From: a bacterium
GTDB lineage: Bacteria; Planctomycetota; UBA1135; UBA2386
Reading direction: 5' to 3'
Length of the DNA: 64,000 bases
Assembly: GCA_030432695.1 (NCBI GenBank)
Contig: JAUILN010000011.1
Location: forward strand, 276,950-340,949
Numbering within the stretch: position 1 is the first letter of the stretch; every line of letters starts with the position of its first letter. The translations under genes were made by a program, and so were the position numbers. Shown here one piece after another: positions 44,579-54,725 of the stretch. The notes below the pieces were generated by a model. The model was not told the origin of the DNA. It worked only from the letters and a program-made list of their open reading frames with translations, and ran no database searches.

Positions 44579-45667
44579 TCACTCCCGCCCCCCCACCCAC
44601 GCCATCCCATCCGGCTCCGGCCCCGCCTTCAGCCGCCGCGCGACCCGCAGCTCCTGCAGGTCCAGCACCGTCACGATGTCGGCCATGGTGTTCGCCACGT
44701 AGGCCTCGCGCCCGCTGGGGTCGACGAACAGACCGACCGGGACGGGGCTGTCTTCGAAGGTGCCGGCGAACAGGCGCCCGCCTTCGGCAGCGTTCTGCAG
44801 GGGTGCCTCGTCCATCGCGATGCGGTGGGTGCGCGCGCGGCTGGCGACGTCCCAGACCTCCACGACGCCGTCCTGCGCGCACGACACCAGGGCACGCGTG
44901 CCGTCGGGTGTGAACGCGACGCGGATCGGGAAGGCGCCGGAGTCGAGGGTGGCGACGACTTCGAAGGAGGTGGTGTCGACCACCGAGAGGGTGTTGGCGG
45001 CGCGGTTGGTGACCCACAGTTCGGGGCGGCTGGGATGGACCTCGATGCCCTCGGCGCCTTGACCCGTCTCGATCTCCTGCACGAAGCGGCCCTTCCACAG
45101 GTCGACCACCGACACGCTGCCGCTACCGATGTTGGCCACGTAGGCGAGCGGGCGTTCGGGATCGAGCGCCACCATGTGCGAGATGCGGGCGTGGGTCGGG
45201 ATCACGCGCTCGACGCGGCCCTCGACGATGTCGACCACCAGCAGATGCTGGTTGGCTTCGGTGGTGACGACCACGTGCTCGCCATCGGGCAGGAAGCGGA
45301 TGCCGTGTGGGCGGAGGTAGCGCTGCTCTTCGCCGGCGCCGGTACGGGTGAGTGGGATCGTGCGGACGACCTCGGCCGTGGCGACGTCGAGGACGGTGAG
45401 CGTGCTGCCCGGCACGCGCGCGCCGTAGTCGCAGACCACCACGGTCCGGCCGTCGCTGGAGGTCGCGGCCTCGTGCGGGCCGTCGCCCACGGTGAGGCGG
45501 GCGCGTTCCACCCCCGTGTGCGGGTCGAGCAGCGAGGCGCTGGCGGCGGCCTTGTTGAGGACGACCAGGGTCGGGCCGCTGGCAGGAGCGGGCGCGGGGT
45601 CCTGGGCCACGGCCACGGGGCCGAGCATCAGGAGGAGGAACAACAGGGAGCGGAGCGGGCGCTGCAT
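44579..45667 (-). CDS. secreted YVTN-type beta-propeller protein
   Basis: 362 aa from the ATG at 45667, with a signal peptide cleaved after PVAVAQ. The mature protein is a seven-bladed propeller with repeats ending in YVAN.GSGSVSVVD, VTNRAANTLSVVD and YVANTMADIVTVLDL. Such propellers bind proteins or glycans outside the cell. No catalytic residues were recognised. It is convergent with the SIR2 gene and follows the amino-acid permease on the same strand by 37 bp. Confidence 0.8.
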   Translation of the reverse strand: MQRPLRSLLFLLLMLGPVAVAQDPAPAPASGPTLVVLNKAAASASLLDPHTGVERARLTVGDGPHEAATSSDGRTVVVCDYGARVPGSTLTVLDVATAEVVRTIPLTRTGAGEEQRYLRPHGIRFLPDGEHVVVTTEANQHLLVVDIVEGRVERVIPTHARISHMVALDPERPLAYVANIGSGSVSVVDLWKGRFVQEIETGQGAEGIEVHPSRPELWVTNRAANTLSVVDTTSFEVVATLDSGAFPIRVAFTPDGTRALVSCAQDGVVEVWDVASRARTHRIAMDEAPLQNAAEGGRLFAGTFEDSPVPVGLFVDPSGREAYVANTMADIVTVLDLQELRVARRLKAGPEPDGMAWVGGRE

Positions 45668-45704
45668 GGCTGCCGCATACGCGGTCCGCTCGAGATCGGT
45701 CAGC

Positions 45705-47039
45705 TCAGGATTGCCCGACCCGCGCCGCCGGCAGGCAGCGCCAGACCAGCGCACCGACCAGCAGCGTGCCGAGCGACCAGGTTGCCGGTCGCCAGTTGCC
45801 GACGAACGAGAACGCCGCGATCGCCAGGACCGCGACCACGAACACCAGCGGCACCACCGGCCAGCCCGGGATCGGCACCCGCTCGGCACCCTCGCGCAGG
45901 CGGATGCGGCACAGGCCGAGCACCGCCGCGGCGGTCGACAAGGACAGGGTGTAGCCGACGTACTGGATCAGGTCCTGCAGCTCGCCGATCCACAGGAACA
46001 GCAGCGCCAGCGCGACCTGCAGCAGCACCGCCGGCCGATGGGCGGCACCGCCACGCGCGAAGACGCCCGGGAACACGCCGTCCTCGGCCATCCGCCGGTA
46101 GACCCGCGGGCCGATCATCGTCATCGCCAGCACCGACGTGAACAGCGCCAGCACCACCACCGCGGCGACCGCCAGGCCGAAGGTCTGGCCGCCGAGTGCG
46201 CGAGCCGACAGCAGGCCGACCTCGGCCTTGCCCGCCAGCTCTTCGACCGGCGCCGACCACACGAACACCGCATTGAGCGCCACGTAGACCGCGGCCACCA
46301 GCAGCGTGCCGCCGAGCAGGATGCGTGGCAGCAGACGTTCCGCGTCGCGCACCTCGCCGGCGATGTAGACCGCGGCGTTCCAACCCGAGTAGGCGAACGA
46401 CACGTAGACGCAGGTCACGCCGAAGGCCGGCCAGGAGAACGTTCCTTCCTCGACCGGCAGCGGCGCGGACGCCGGGTCGCGGCCGAGGATCACGAAGGCG
46501 CCGAAGACGATCAGGCCGCCGATCAGCAGCAGCTTCACGAGCACCGACAGGTCCTGGACGCGGGTGCCGAGGCGCACGCCGCCGAGGTGCAGGCTGCCCG
46601 CCAGCAGGATCGCCAGCGTACCGACCCACCGCGTGAACCAGAGCGACTCATCGGGCGTGGCGAACTCGAGACCGAGTGCCGTGCCGAGGTAATGACCGAG
46701 CCCCGACGCCGCCGAGGCGATCGGTGCCGAGAAACCGGCGAACAGCGACACCCAGCCGGCCAGGAACCCGGCGAGCGGATGGACCGTTCGCCGCAGCAGC
46801 TCGTACTCCCCGCCCGAGTGTGGATAGCGCCGACCGAGCGCGCCGTAGCACAAGGCTCCGCAGGTCGCGAGCACGCCGCCGACCAGCCATGCCCACAGCA
46901 CGGCGCTGCGCGACAGACCGGCCAGCGCGTAGCCGCTGGTGGTGAACACGCCGGCGCCGACCATGTTGGCGACCACCAGCGCGATGCCGCTCGCGAGTCC
47001 TAGAGAGCGGTGCGCACCGCCTGCGGCAGGCTTGCTCAC
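45705..47039 (-). CDS. APC-superfamily amino-acid permease
   Basis: 444 aa from the GTG at 47039, whose GTGA overlaps the stop of the upstream gene. About 12 membrane segments are seen. TM1 is ALVVANMVGAGVFTTSGYAL with the GAGVF substrate-binding break of the family. RYPHSGGEYELLRRTV is the loop after TM2, and FAYSGWNAAVYIAGEVRD is the TM6 region. It should import amino acids or exchange them across the inner membrane. The coupling to a secreted sensor-like protein is unusual. Confidence 0.9.
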   Translation of the reverse strand: MSKPAAGGAHRSLGLASGIALVVANMVGAGVFTTSGYALAGLSRSAVLWAWLVGGVLATCGALCYGALGRRYPHSGGEYELLRRTVHPLAGFLAGWVSLFAGFSAPIASAASGLGHYLGTALGLEFATPDESLWFTRWVGTLAILLAGSLHLGGVRLGTRVQDLSVLVKLLLIGGLIVFGAFVILGRDPASAPLPVEEGTFSWPAFGVTCVYVSFAYSGWNAAVYIAGEVRDAERLLPRILLGGTLLVAAVYVALNAVFVWSAPVEELAGKAEVGLLSARALGGQTFGLAVAAVVVLALFTSVLAMTMIGPRVYRRMAEDGVFPGVFARGGAAHRPAVLLQVALALLFLWIGELQDLIQYVGYTLSLSTAAAVLGLCRIRLREGAERVPIPGWPVVPLVFVVAVLAIAAFSFVGNWRPATWSLGTLLVGALVWRCLPAARVGQS

Positions 47040-49480
47040 TCGTAGACGAACTGCGCGCTGGCGCGGCAGTCCCGATCGGCCACGACCCGGATCCAGTGCG
47101 CGTGGTAGCCGTCGGGGAACACGTGCTCCACGGTCTCGCCGGCCGGCACCTCGGGTTCGGCGTAGGTCAGCCAGTGGCCGTCGAGTGCCACGTCGACCTC
47201 GAGCCGCATCGTCACCGGGCCCGCGGCGTCGTGACTCAACGCGACCTTCTTCTGGTCGTAGCCCGTCATGAGGTAGCGGTCGGACGGCACGCCGGCCTTC
47301 ACCGGACTCTCCGCCCACGGCCCACCGACGCCGACCGGCTTGCCGAGCTTCCACAGGTCATCGACGTCCCCGACCCACACCGCGGTGCCGTCGCCCGCGC
47401 TGCAGACGTGGCCGCCCTGCTGCACGTCGGTGCGCGCATCGGCCCGCACGCCGGTCATGACCAGCAGGCCGCGCCACGACATGAAGTCGTGGATGCGGTA
47501 CTCGTGGCTGGCAACCGGCATCAGACCGGCGGGCCCCGCCGAGTCGTCGCGGGGCAGCACGTAGAAGCTGCCATGAGCGTGCAGCAGCGAGCGCTCCGTC
47601 ACCACCTCGCGGACCGCGCGTGGCGGACCGCCGGGGGCGTCGGCCTGGTAGAGCGCGTCGAAGGCCCTCCGGCCCTTGGGCAGGCGATAGCGTTCGCCAC
47701 CGCGCTCGAACACCACCGAAGCGGCGTCGATCGTGACCATGGAGGCGTCGATCGCGGCGTTCTCGGCCAGCCAGGACGCGGTCTCGGCATCGTCGGGCTT
47801 GGCGGCCAGCTGCAGGTCGGGGCCCATCTCGTAGTAGGTCGGCTCCCCGACCGTGCCGTCGGAACCCACCTGCGTCGCCAGCAGGTGCATCGTGCCGAGG
47901 TCGTTGCCGCGCGGGCGCACGAGGCCGATCGAGCGCGAGCCCGGACGGTCGACGCGCGCCAGGTCGCGGAACAGCTTCGGGTCGGTGACGGCGCCGCCGC
48001 CCGGCCCGTAGTGGAAGCGCACCGTGGTCGCCGGTGCGTCCTGCTCGACGCGGACCCGGATCCAGGTGCCCGGCAGGTCGGCCGGAAACTCGCGGTGCAC
48101 GTAGGCGCCGGCAGGGACCTCGATCGTGGCGACCTCGGTGTAGCCGCCGCTCCCACCGGCCTCGAACACGAAGCGGACCGGCTCCGATGCGCCGTGGTGC
48201 AGGTGGACGCAACGTTCGAGGTAGCCGGCGAACAGATACGGATCGGACTCGGCCCCGGCCTTCACGTCGTCGCCGAGCCAAGGCCCGCCCCAGCCGCGCG
48301 GTCGCCCCAGCTCGGCCAGTCCGGCGCGCGGGGTGAACCACAGGTTGCTGTGCGACTGGTTGACGAACGGGTTGCCCAGCTTCGCAGCGTCGTCGCAGCC
48401 GAAGACGCATTCGCCTTGCCAGTCGGCGAAGTCCGACACGACCTTGAGGTAGGCGTTGAGCGGTCGCACCGACTCGTCGAACTCGTTGGACGTGCGGTAG
48501 TCGAACTCGAACATCCCGCCGTGCATCGTCATCAACGTCGGCGACGCCCCACTGAGCCTGCGGATGCGGGGCCACTCGGTGTACCAGCCGTGGCGGCCGT
48601 CGTAGCTGAAGTCGGACTTGGGCAGGCGGTACGACCACCAGTGGCGGTCGTGCCGGATGTCGAACATCACCGAGCGACGATCCCAGCCGAGAGTCCAGAT
48701 CGTCGCATTCATCGCGCCGCGGCCCCGGACATCACCGACGGTGGTGATCTCGGCGAACTGGCGCCGCTTGACGATCGACCAGTTCTCGCCGTCCCATTCG
48801 GCGAGCACGCCGGCGTCTTCCGGATCCACCGGGTCGCTACCCACCAGGTAGGGCGGCTCCTCGAACCTGCGCGCCGGGTGCTCGCCGTTGTTGGCCACGA
48901 CCAGCCAGGTCTGGTAACGGTACATCGCCTTGGCGTGCCAGCCCGGCACCGGCTTCTCGAACAGGAGCTTCGGCTCGAGAGAGCGGATGTCCACTTCGTA
49001 GAGCCGGCCCTCCATGTCGAGGACGTAGTAGGCGCCCGCCGGATCGGTGAGATGCTCGGCGATCGCGGTGACCCGCGCCGGCATCTTCTCCGGGGAGATG
49101 GTCTGCACCCTGCCTCGCCGATCGATGAGGTGGTGACCGATCAGCATCTTGCCGGTGTGGTAGTGCAGCCAACGCCCGGCCGGCGTGCCGCCGACGCTCT
49201 CGGCGCGCGCCTGCAGTTGAAAGTCGCGATCCAGGGTCCATAGCTTGTCGTCCGAGCCCAGCGGCTCGTGGGGCGAGTAGGTCTGGAACCACAGCTTGCC
49301 GGCCCAGTCGACGACGACCCCGATCCCGCATTCGCCCTGGTGGTTGTAGACCGCCAGTTCCGGGTAGCGTCCGGAGACCCGGAGCCTGGTCGGAGACTGC
49401 TCGTCCTGCGTGTGGGCGGCACCTGCCAGCCAGGCGAGCGTCAGGCAGAGCCCGAACGTGAGTCGATAGCGCTGATCCAT
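47036..49480 (-). CDS. large secreted protein of unknown function
   Basis: 814 aa from the ATG at 49480, with a signal peptide ending near GAAHTQ. It reads like two propeller-type regions with Trp/Asp/Gly-rich blades (GKLWFQTYSPHEPLG, GRWLHYHTGKML, TIWTLGWDRRSVMFD) and two beta-sandwich-like pieces repeating RVRVEQDAPATTVRFHYGPG and HWIRVVADRDCRASAQFVYE. The pairs CVHLHHGASEPVRFVFE and KKVALSHDAAGPVTMRLEV suggest an internal duplication of about 350 residues. No enzyme motif was recognised. It is translationally coupled to the APC permease. Confidence 0.65.
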   Translation of the reverse strand: MDQRYRLTFGLCLTLAWLAGAAHTQDEQSPTRLRVSGRYPELAVYNHQGECGIGVVVDWAGKLWFQTYSPHEPLGSDDKLWTLDRDFQLQARAESVGGTPAGRWLHYHTGKMLIGHHLIDRRGRVQTISPEKMPARVTAIAEHLTDPAGAYYVLDMEGRLYEVDIRSLEPKLLFEKPVPGWHAKAMYRYQTWLVVANNGEHPARRFEEPPYLVGSDPVDPEDAGVLAEWDGENWSIVKRRQFAEITTVGDVRGRGAMNATIWTLGWDRRSVMFDIRHDRHWWSYRLPKSDFSYDGRHGWYTEWPRIRRLSGASPTLMTMHGGMFEFDYRTSNEFDESVRPLNAYLKVVSDFADWQGECVFGCDDAAKLGNPFVNQSHSNLWFTPRAGLAELGRPRGWGGPWLGDDVKAGAESDPYLFAGYLERCVHLHHGASEPVRFVFEAGGSGGYTEVATIEVPAGAYVHREFPADLPGTWIRVRVEQDAPATTVRFHYGPGGGAVTDPKLFRDLARVDRPGSRSIGLVRPRGNDLGTMHLLATQVGSDGTVGEPTYYEMGPDLQLAAKPDDAETASWLAENAAIDASMVTIDAASVVFERGGERYRLPKGRRAFDALYQADAPGGPPRAVREVVTERSLLHAHGSFYVLPRDDSAGPAGLMPVASHEYRIHDFMSWRGLLVMTGVRADARTDVQQGGHVCSAGDGTAVWVGDVDDLWKLGKPVGVGGPWAESPVKAGVPSDRYLMTGYDQKKVALSHDAAGPVTMRLEVDVALDGHWLTYAEPEVPAGETVEHVFPDGYHAHWIRVVADRDCRASAQFVYE

Positions 49481-49655
49481 GGTCGATGGGTGGTCACCCG
49501 CATCCTCGCATCCTCCCCGGGAGATTCCCAGAGGCGCGCGACGGGGCCGGGGGATTCGATCCATCGACCAGTGGACCCCATCCGATGAAGGTCTCGGGAC
49601 CGCGAACGACGCGCTCCCCGGCCACCGACCCGAGTACCTCCCCGAGTACCTCCCC

Positions 49656-52600
49656 ATGGCTGACAGACCGCTGCGCAAGGTCCTCTGTGCGAACCGCGGC
49701 GAGATCGCCGTCCGCGTGTTCCGCGCCTGCTCCGAACTCGGCCTCCGCACGGTCGCGGTGTTCAGCGAGGAGGATGCGGCGAGTCCGCACCGTTACAAGG
49801 CCGACGAGTCGTACCTGATCGGCAAGGGATGCCAACCGGTGGCCGCCTACCTGGCGATCGACGAGATCCTCGACGTCGCGGAGCGCTCGGAGGTCGACGC
49901 GATCCACCCGGGCTACGGCTTCCTGTCGGAGAACGCCGAGTTCGCCCAGGCCTGCCGCGAGCGCGGCATCGGTTTCATCGGACCCGGCGCCGACGTGATC
50001 CGCACGCTCGGCGACAAGGTGGCCGCGCGCCGCGTCGCCGAGAAGGCCGGGGTCTCGGTGGTTCCCGGCACCACGCTGACGCTCACCGACGCCGGCGATT
50101 GGGAGCGGGCCCGCGCGTTCTGCGAAGAGCATGCGCCGGTGCTGGTGAAGGCCGCCCACGGCGGTGGTGGCCGGGGCATGCGGGTGGTGAAGAGCGTCGA
50201 ACAACTCGAGGAGGCCGTCGAGCAGGCCCGCTCCGAAGCGCGGGCGGCCTTCGGCAACCCCGAGGTCTTCCTCGAGAAGTACCTGCCGCAGGTCCGGCAC
50301 ATCGAGGTGCAGATCCTCGGAGACCGGCACGGCAACCTCGTGCACCTGCACGAGCGCGACTGCTCGGTCCAGCGCCGCCACCAGAAGGTCATCGAGGTCG
50401 CACCGGCACCGAACCTCGACGCGCACGTCCGCCAGGCGTTGTTCGTCGACGCGATCCGGTTGGCACGCGCGGTCGGCTACCACAACGCCGGCACGGTCGA
50501 GTTCCTGGTCGCCGGCGACCAACACTGGTTCATCGAGGTGAACCCGCGGCTGCAGGTCGAGCACACGGTCACCGAGATCGTGACCGGTGTGGACCTGGTG
50601 CAGACGCAGATCCTGGTCGAGCAGGGCCACGCGCTGAGCGATCCGGAGATCGGCATCGCCGGGCAGGACGCGGTGCAGGTCCGCGGCTCGGCGATCCAGT
50701 GCCGGGTCACCACCGAGGACCCGGAGAACGACTTCCTCCCCGACACCGGCACGATCACCACCTACCGACCGGCGGAGGGGCTCGGCATCCGGCTCGACTC
50801 GAGCAATGCCTACACCGGTGCCAGGGTCACGCCGCACTACGACTCGCTGCTGGTGAAGATGACCGCGTTCGCACCGAGCTTCGCACGGGCGGCGACCAAG
50901 GGCATGCGGGCGCTGCAGGAGTTCCGGATCCGCGGGGTGAAGACCAACCTGCGCTTCCTCGAGAACGTGCTGCGCCACGACGACTTCCTCGGCGGCCGCA
51001 CGCACACGCGGTTCATCGACGAGACACCGGCGCTGCTCCACTACGTGCGGACCCGCGACCGAGCGACGCGTTTGCTGTCGTACGTCGCCGACGTGCTGGT
51101 CAACGGCCACCCCACGGTGCCGGCGACGGCGAAGCGCGACCCCGCGGACTTCACCCGGCCACCGATCCCGGTGAGCCCGGAGGGGCCGCCACCAGACGGC
51201 ACCGCGCAGATCCTCGCGACGGAGGGGCCCGATGGGCTGGCTCGCTGGGTCGCGGCGCACCCGAGTCCTTTGCTCACCGACACCACGATGCGCGATGCGC
51301 ACCAGAGCCTGCTGGCGACGCGCGTGCGGACGAAGGACCTGGAGCGGATCGCACCGGCCACCGCGCACTTCGCCGCCAACCTGTTCAGCGTCGAGACCTG
51401 GGGCGGCGCGACCTTCGACGTCGCCTACCGGTTCCTCAACGAGGATCCGTGGCAGCGGCTCCGCAAGCTGCGCGAGGCGATGCCCAACCTGCTGCAGCAG
51501 ATGCTGCTGCGGGGTGCCAACGCAGTCGGCTACACGAGCTACCCCGACAACGTCGTCGAGGCTTTCGTCGACGAGGCGGCGGAGTGCGGCATCGACGTGT
51601 TCCGCGTCTTCGACAGCCTCAACGACCTCGACAACATGCGGGTGGCGGTGAGCCGTGTGCTGACCACGCGCAAGGTCGCGGAGGTGTGCATCTGCTACAC
51701 CGGCGACGTCGACAATCCCGGACGCAGCAAGTACGACCTCGACTACTACGTCGAGCTCGCGAAGCGGATCGAGGGCATGGGAGCGCACATCCTGTGCATC
51801 AAGGACATGGCGGGCCTGCTGCGACCGCATGCCGCAGCACTGCTGGTCGACGCGCTGAAGAGCACGACCAAGCTGCCGATCCATCTGCATACGCACGACA
51901 CCAGCGGCAATGGCGTCGCCACGCTCCTGGAGGCGATCCGCAGCGGGGTCGACATCGTCGATGCAGCCCTCGCGCCGATGGCCGGAATGACCAGCCAGCC
52001 GAGCCTCAATGCGCTGGTGGCGGCCCTGCACGGCGACGTCCGGGACACCGGCCTGCGCAACAAGGATCTCCAACCGCTCGCGGACTACTGGGAGGCGGTG
52101 CGGGAGTACTACAGCCCGTTCGAGTGCGGCCTGAAGAGCAGCACCTCGGAGGTCTACTACCACGAGATCCCGGGTGGCCAGTACTCCAACCTCCGCCCGC
52201 AGGTCGCGTCGCTCGGCCTGCTCGAGCGGTGGAACGACGTGAAGCACGCCTTCGCGGTCGTGAACCAGCTGGTCGGCGACATCCCGAAGGTCACACCATC
52301 GTCGAAGATGGTCGGCGACTTCGCGGTGTTCGTGGTGCAGAACGACCTGCTCGACATGCGCGACGATCTCGCCGCGTCGGTCGCAGCAACCCGTACCCGG
52401 GTGCTCGACAACGCGCCGCGCCTCGACTTCCCGCTGAGCGTCGTACAGTACTTCCAGGGCCACCTCGGCCATCCGCCCGGAGGCTTCCCCGAGGACCTCC
52501 GCGCCGCGGTGCTGAAGGGCCTGCCGACCATGCAGGGACGGCCGAGCGACGACCTCGAGCCGCTCGACCTCGACGCGCTAGGCCGCGAACTCGCCAAGCG

Positions 52601-53156
52601 CTTCGGCCGCGAGTTCGAGCGCCACGAGGTGGTGAGCGCCGCCCTCTACCCGCGGGTGCTCGACGACTACTTCGCGTTCCGCAACCGCTATGGCGACGTG
52701 TCGATCCTGCACACGCCGACCTACTTCTTCGGCCTGCCACCGGGGTTCGACGTCTGGGTCGAGCTGGAAGAAGGCAAGACGCTGGTGATCCGCTACGACG
52801 CGATGAGCGAGCCGCACGAAGACGGTTCGCGCACGGTCTACTTCACGCTCAATGGCCAGGGCCGGCCGATCACCGTGGCCGACCGCAGCCAGGAGGGCGG
52901 CGCGGCCGCCACCCGCAAGGCCGATCCCGCGAAGCCGGGCGAGATCGGAGCGCCGATGCCAGGCAAGGTGATCGCGGTTGCGGTCGGCCCGGACGTGCAG
53001 GTCGCCGAGGGAGATGCCCTGCTGACGCTCGAGGCGATGAAGATGGAGACCGTGGTCCGCGCGCCGGTCGCGGCGCGGGTGGTCGCGGTCCACGCCGCGG
53101 TGGATCAGGCGATCGGTGGCGGGGAGTTGCTGGTCGAACTCGAACCCATCGGCTGA
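49656..53156 (+). CDS. pyc: pyruvate carboxylase
   Basis: 1166 aa, full length for the single-chain enzyme, from the ATG at 49656. The biotin carboxylase domain (1-450) has VLCANRGEIAVRVFRAC, KAAHGGGGRGMRVV and the catalytic EVNPRLQVEHTVTE. The carboxyltransferase domain (about 530-830) has DTTMRDAHQSLLATRVRT, FSVETWGGATFDVAYRFL and HLHTHDTSGNG. The biotinyl domain ends with EAMKMET, biotin on Lys1129. It carboxylates pyruvate to oxaloacetate with ATP and bicarbonate to refill the TCA cycle or start gluconeogenesis. It stands alone and ends at a strong hairpin terminator. Confidence 0.97.
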   Translation: MADRPLRKVLCANRGEIAVRVFRACSELGLRTVAVFSEEDAASPHRYKADESYLIGKGCQPVAAYLAIDEILDVAERSEVDAIHPGYGFLSENAEFAQACRERGIGFIGPGADVIRTLGDKVAARRVAEKAGVSVVPGTTLTLTDAGDWERARAFCEEHAPVLVKAAHGGGGRGMRVVKSVEQLEEAVEQARSEARAAFGNPEVFLEKYLPQVRHIEVQILGDRHGNLVHLHERDCSVQRRHQKVIEVAPAPNLDAHVRQALFVDAIRLARAVGYHNAGTVEFLVAGDQHWFIEVNPRLQVEHTVTEIVTGVDLVQTQILVEQGHALSDPEIGIAGQDAVQVRGSAIQCRVTTEDPENDFLPDTGTITTYRPAEGLGIRLDSSNAYTGARVTPHYDSLLVKMTAFAPSFARAATKGMRALQEFRIRGVKTNLRFLENVLRHDDFLGGRTHTRFIDETPALLHYVRTRDRATRLLSYVADVLVNGHPTVPATAKRDPADFTRPPIPVSPEGPPPDGTAQILATEGPDGLARWVAAHPSPLLTDTTMRDAHQSLLATRVRTKDLERIAPATAHFAANLFSVETWGGATFDVAYRFLNEDPWQRLRKLREAMPNLLQQMLLRGANAVGYTSYPDNVVEAFVDEAAECGIDVFRVFDSLNDLDNMRVAVSRVLTTRKVAEVCICYTGDVDNPGRSKYDLDYYVELAKRIEGMGAHILCIKDMAGLLRPHAAALLVDALKSTTKLPIHLHTHDTSGNGVATLLEAIRSGVDIVDAALAPMAGMTSQPSLNALVAALHGDVRDTGLRNKDLQPLADYWEAVREYYSPFECGLKSSTSEVYYHEIPGGQYSNLRPQVASLGLLERWNDVKHAFAVVNQLVGDIPKVTPSSKMVGDFAVFVVQNDLLDMRDDLAASVAATRTRVLDNAPRLDFPLSVVQYFQGHLGHPPGGFPEDLRAAVLKGLPTMQGRPSDDLEPLDLDALGRELAKRFGREFERHEVVSAALYPRVLDDYFAFRNRYGDVSILHTPTYFFGLPPGFDVWVELEEGKTLVIRYDAMSEPHEDGSRTVYFTLNGQGRPITVADRSQEGGAAATRKADPAKPGEIGAPMPGKVIAVAVGPDVQVAEGDALLTLEAMKMETVVRAPVAARVVAVHAAVDQAIGGGELLVELEPIG

Positions 53157-53182
53157 CCGCGGGCGACGGCACCGGAAAGGGC

Positions 53183-53212
53183 GGGAGAGGCAGGCCCCCA
53201 CCTGCCTCTCCC
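53183..53212. terminator. 12-bp perfect hairpin after pyruvate carboxylase
   Basis: GGGAGAGGCAGG (53183-53194), loop CCCCCA, CCTGCCTCTCCC (53201-53212). It lies between two convergent genes, 27 nt after the pyc stop. There is only a short pyrimidine run after it, but the stem is strong. Confidence 0.65.
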
Positions 53213-53378
53213 AGTTGCTTCTCTCTCTCGTCCCGCTCCGCACTGGCCGAAACCAGCGAGAGCGGACCGTTCGCTCGCTGGCGCGACCTGGACGGCCGCG
53301 CGCGGCGGAGTCTTCGCCGACCGGGTTGACCTCGGATGCGCGGCGATTCGCGAAACCTGCGGGACCAGGTCTTCGGCG

Positions 53379-54557
53379 TCAGGCCATGGCGCGGAGTCGG
53401 CGGCCGACCTCGTCGAGAACCTCGTCGTCCACCGCGAAGTGGAATCGCAGGGTCCGCACGCCCTCGGCGCGGTCGTGGAAGAGGTCGCCTGGGACCGCGT
53501 TGATCCGAGCCCGGTCGATGAGAGCACGCGCGGCGTCGTAGGGCGCCAGATCGCCCAGCACGGCGCTGTAGTCGGCGAGGACGTAGTAGGCGCCCTCCGG
53601 TCGCGCGAAGCGGAAGCCGGCGGCGGCCAGGGCGTCGCAGAAGCGGTCGCGACGGCGCTCGTAGCCGCTCCGCAGGTCCTCGTAGAAGCTCGCCGGCAGA
53701 TCGGCGAGCGCCGCCGCGACCCCTCGCTGCATCGGCCGAGGCGCGCAGACATGGATCTGGTCGCAGACCTTGCCGACCGCGTCGACGACCTCGGGGGGCC
53801 CGGCGACGAAGCCGACTCGCCAGCCGGTGATCGAGAAGGTCTTGCTGAAGCTGCCGAGGGTCAGGGTCCGATCGGTCAGGCCGGGCACCGCAGCCGGCGA
53901 GACGTGGCGCCGCCCGTCGAAGACCATGTATTCGTAGACCTCGTCGGTGAGTACCAGGACATCCGTCCCGGCCAGGGCGTCGGCGATCTGCGCGAGTTCG
54001 GCGGTGCTGAAGACCTTGCCGGTGGGGTTGGCGGGGGTGTTGAGCACCAGGGCGCGGGTCCGCGGGGTGATGGCGGCGCGTAGTGCCGCGGTGTCCAGCG
54101 CCCAGTCCCCCGGCTGCAGCGGCACCGCCACCGGCAGGCACCCCGCCAACCTGAGCACGCTGCGGTGGTAGGAATAGAAGGGCTCGAAGAGCAGCACCTC
54201 GTCGCCGGGCTCGAGCAGCGCCATGACCGCGGCAAACAGCGCCCCGGAGGAGCCGAGGGTCGCGCAGACGCCGTCTTCTCCGTATTCCAAGCCACTGTAG
54301 GAGCTAAGTTTACGATCGATCTGACGACGCAGCTCGGGGAGTCCGCGATACGGGGTGTAGGTCTGGCGGTCCGTCCCCGATCCGATCGCTGCCACCGCGG
54401 CATCGCACAGGGGCCGCGGTGGGTCGAGGTCGCAGACACCCTGCCCGAGGTTGATCCCACCCGCCACCCGGTCGATCACTTCAGTGAGGGCCCGGAGCGG
54501 GTTCCCCGCCGCGAGATGGGAGAATCGATCCGCTCGCCGGCCCAGCAGGTCACTCAT
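53379..54557 (-). CDS. class I/II PLP-dependent aminotransferase
   Basis: 392 aa from the ATG at 54557. The fold type I motifs are INLGQGVCDLDPP, TYTPYRGLPELR, NTPANPTGKVFS (Asn contacting PLP), TDEVYEYMVFDG and SFSKTFSITGWRVGF with the Schiff-base Lys239. The C-terminal Arg that binds the carboxylate is in RTLRFHFAV. It resembles kynurenine/glutamine-type or aspartate aminotransferases. It is convergent with pyc, which may reflect amino-acid/oxaloacetate metabolism, and divergent from a large lipoprotein gene. Confidence 0.9.
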   Translation of the reverse strand: MSDLLGRRADRFSHLAAGNPLRALTEVIDRVAGGINLGQGVCDLDPPRPLCDAAVAAIGSGTDRQTYTPYRGLPELRRQIDRKLSSYSGLEYGEDGVCATLGSSGALFAAVMALLEPGDEVLLFEPFYSYHRSVLRLAGCLPVAVPLQPGDWALDTAALRAAITPRTRALVLNTPANPTGKVFSTAELAQIADALAGTDVLVLTDEVYEYMVFDGRRHVSPAAVPGLTDRTLTLGSFSKTFSITGWRVGFVAGPPEVVDAVGKVCDQIHVCAPRPMQRGVAAALADLPASFYEDLRSGYERRRDRFCDALAAAGFRFARPEGAYYVLADYSAVLGDLAPYDAARALIDRARINAVPGDLFHDRAEGVRTLRFHFAVDDEVLDEVGRRLRAMA

Positions 54558-54617
54558 CGAAGCAGGGTAGGCCCCGACGGCGGGGTCCCGGAGGCCCAGG
54601 CGGAATTTCCCCGCCGC

Positions 54618-54646
54618 GTGACCCGGTCGGCGGGTCCGGCTACAGT
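54618..54646 (+). promoter_or_regulatory. promoter of the 54.7-kb lipoprotein gene
   Basis: GTGACC (54618-54623), a 17-nt spacer and TACAGT (54641-54646) are close to sigma70 boxes. The ATG at 54726 is about 80 nt downstream. Confidence 0.4.
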
Positions 54647-54725
54647 CGCCCGGCCCTGTCGAGGCTGCGCGCCGACCTCCCCTCCGTCGGCCGCGCCCCA
54701 TCCGAGACCCATCGACGTCGCACCG

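Noticed and set aside
49494..52472. 992-codon open frame antisense to pyruvate carboxylase
   Set aside because: Mirrors pyc codons; no domain recognised.
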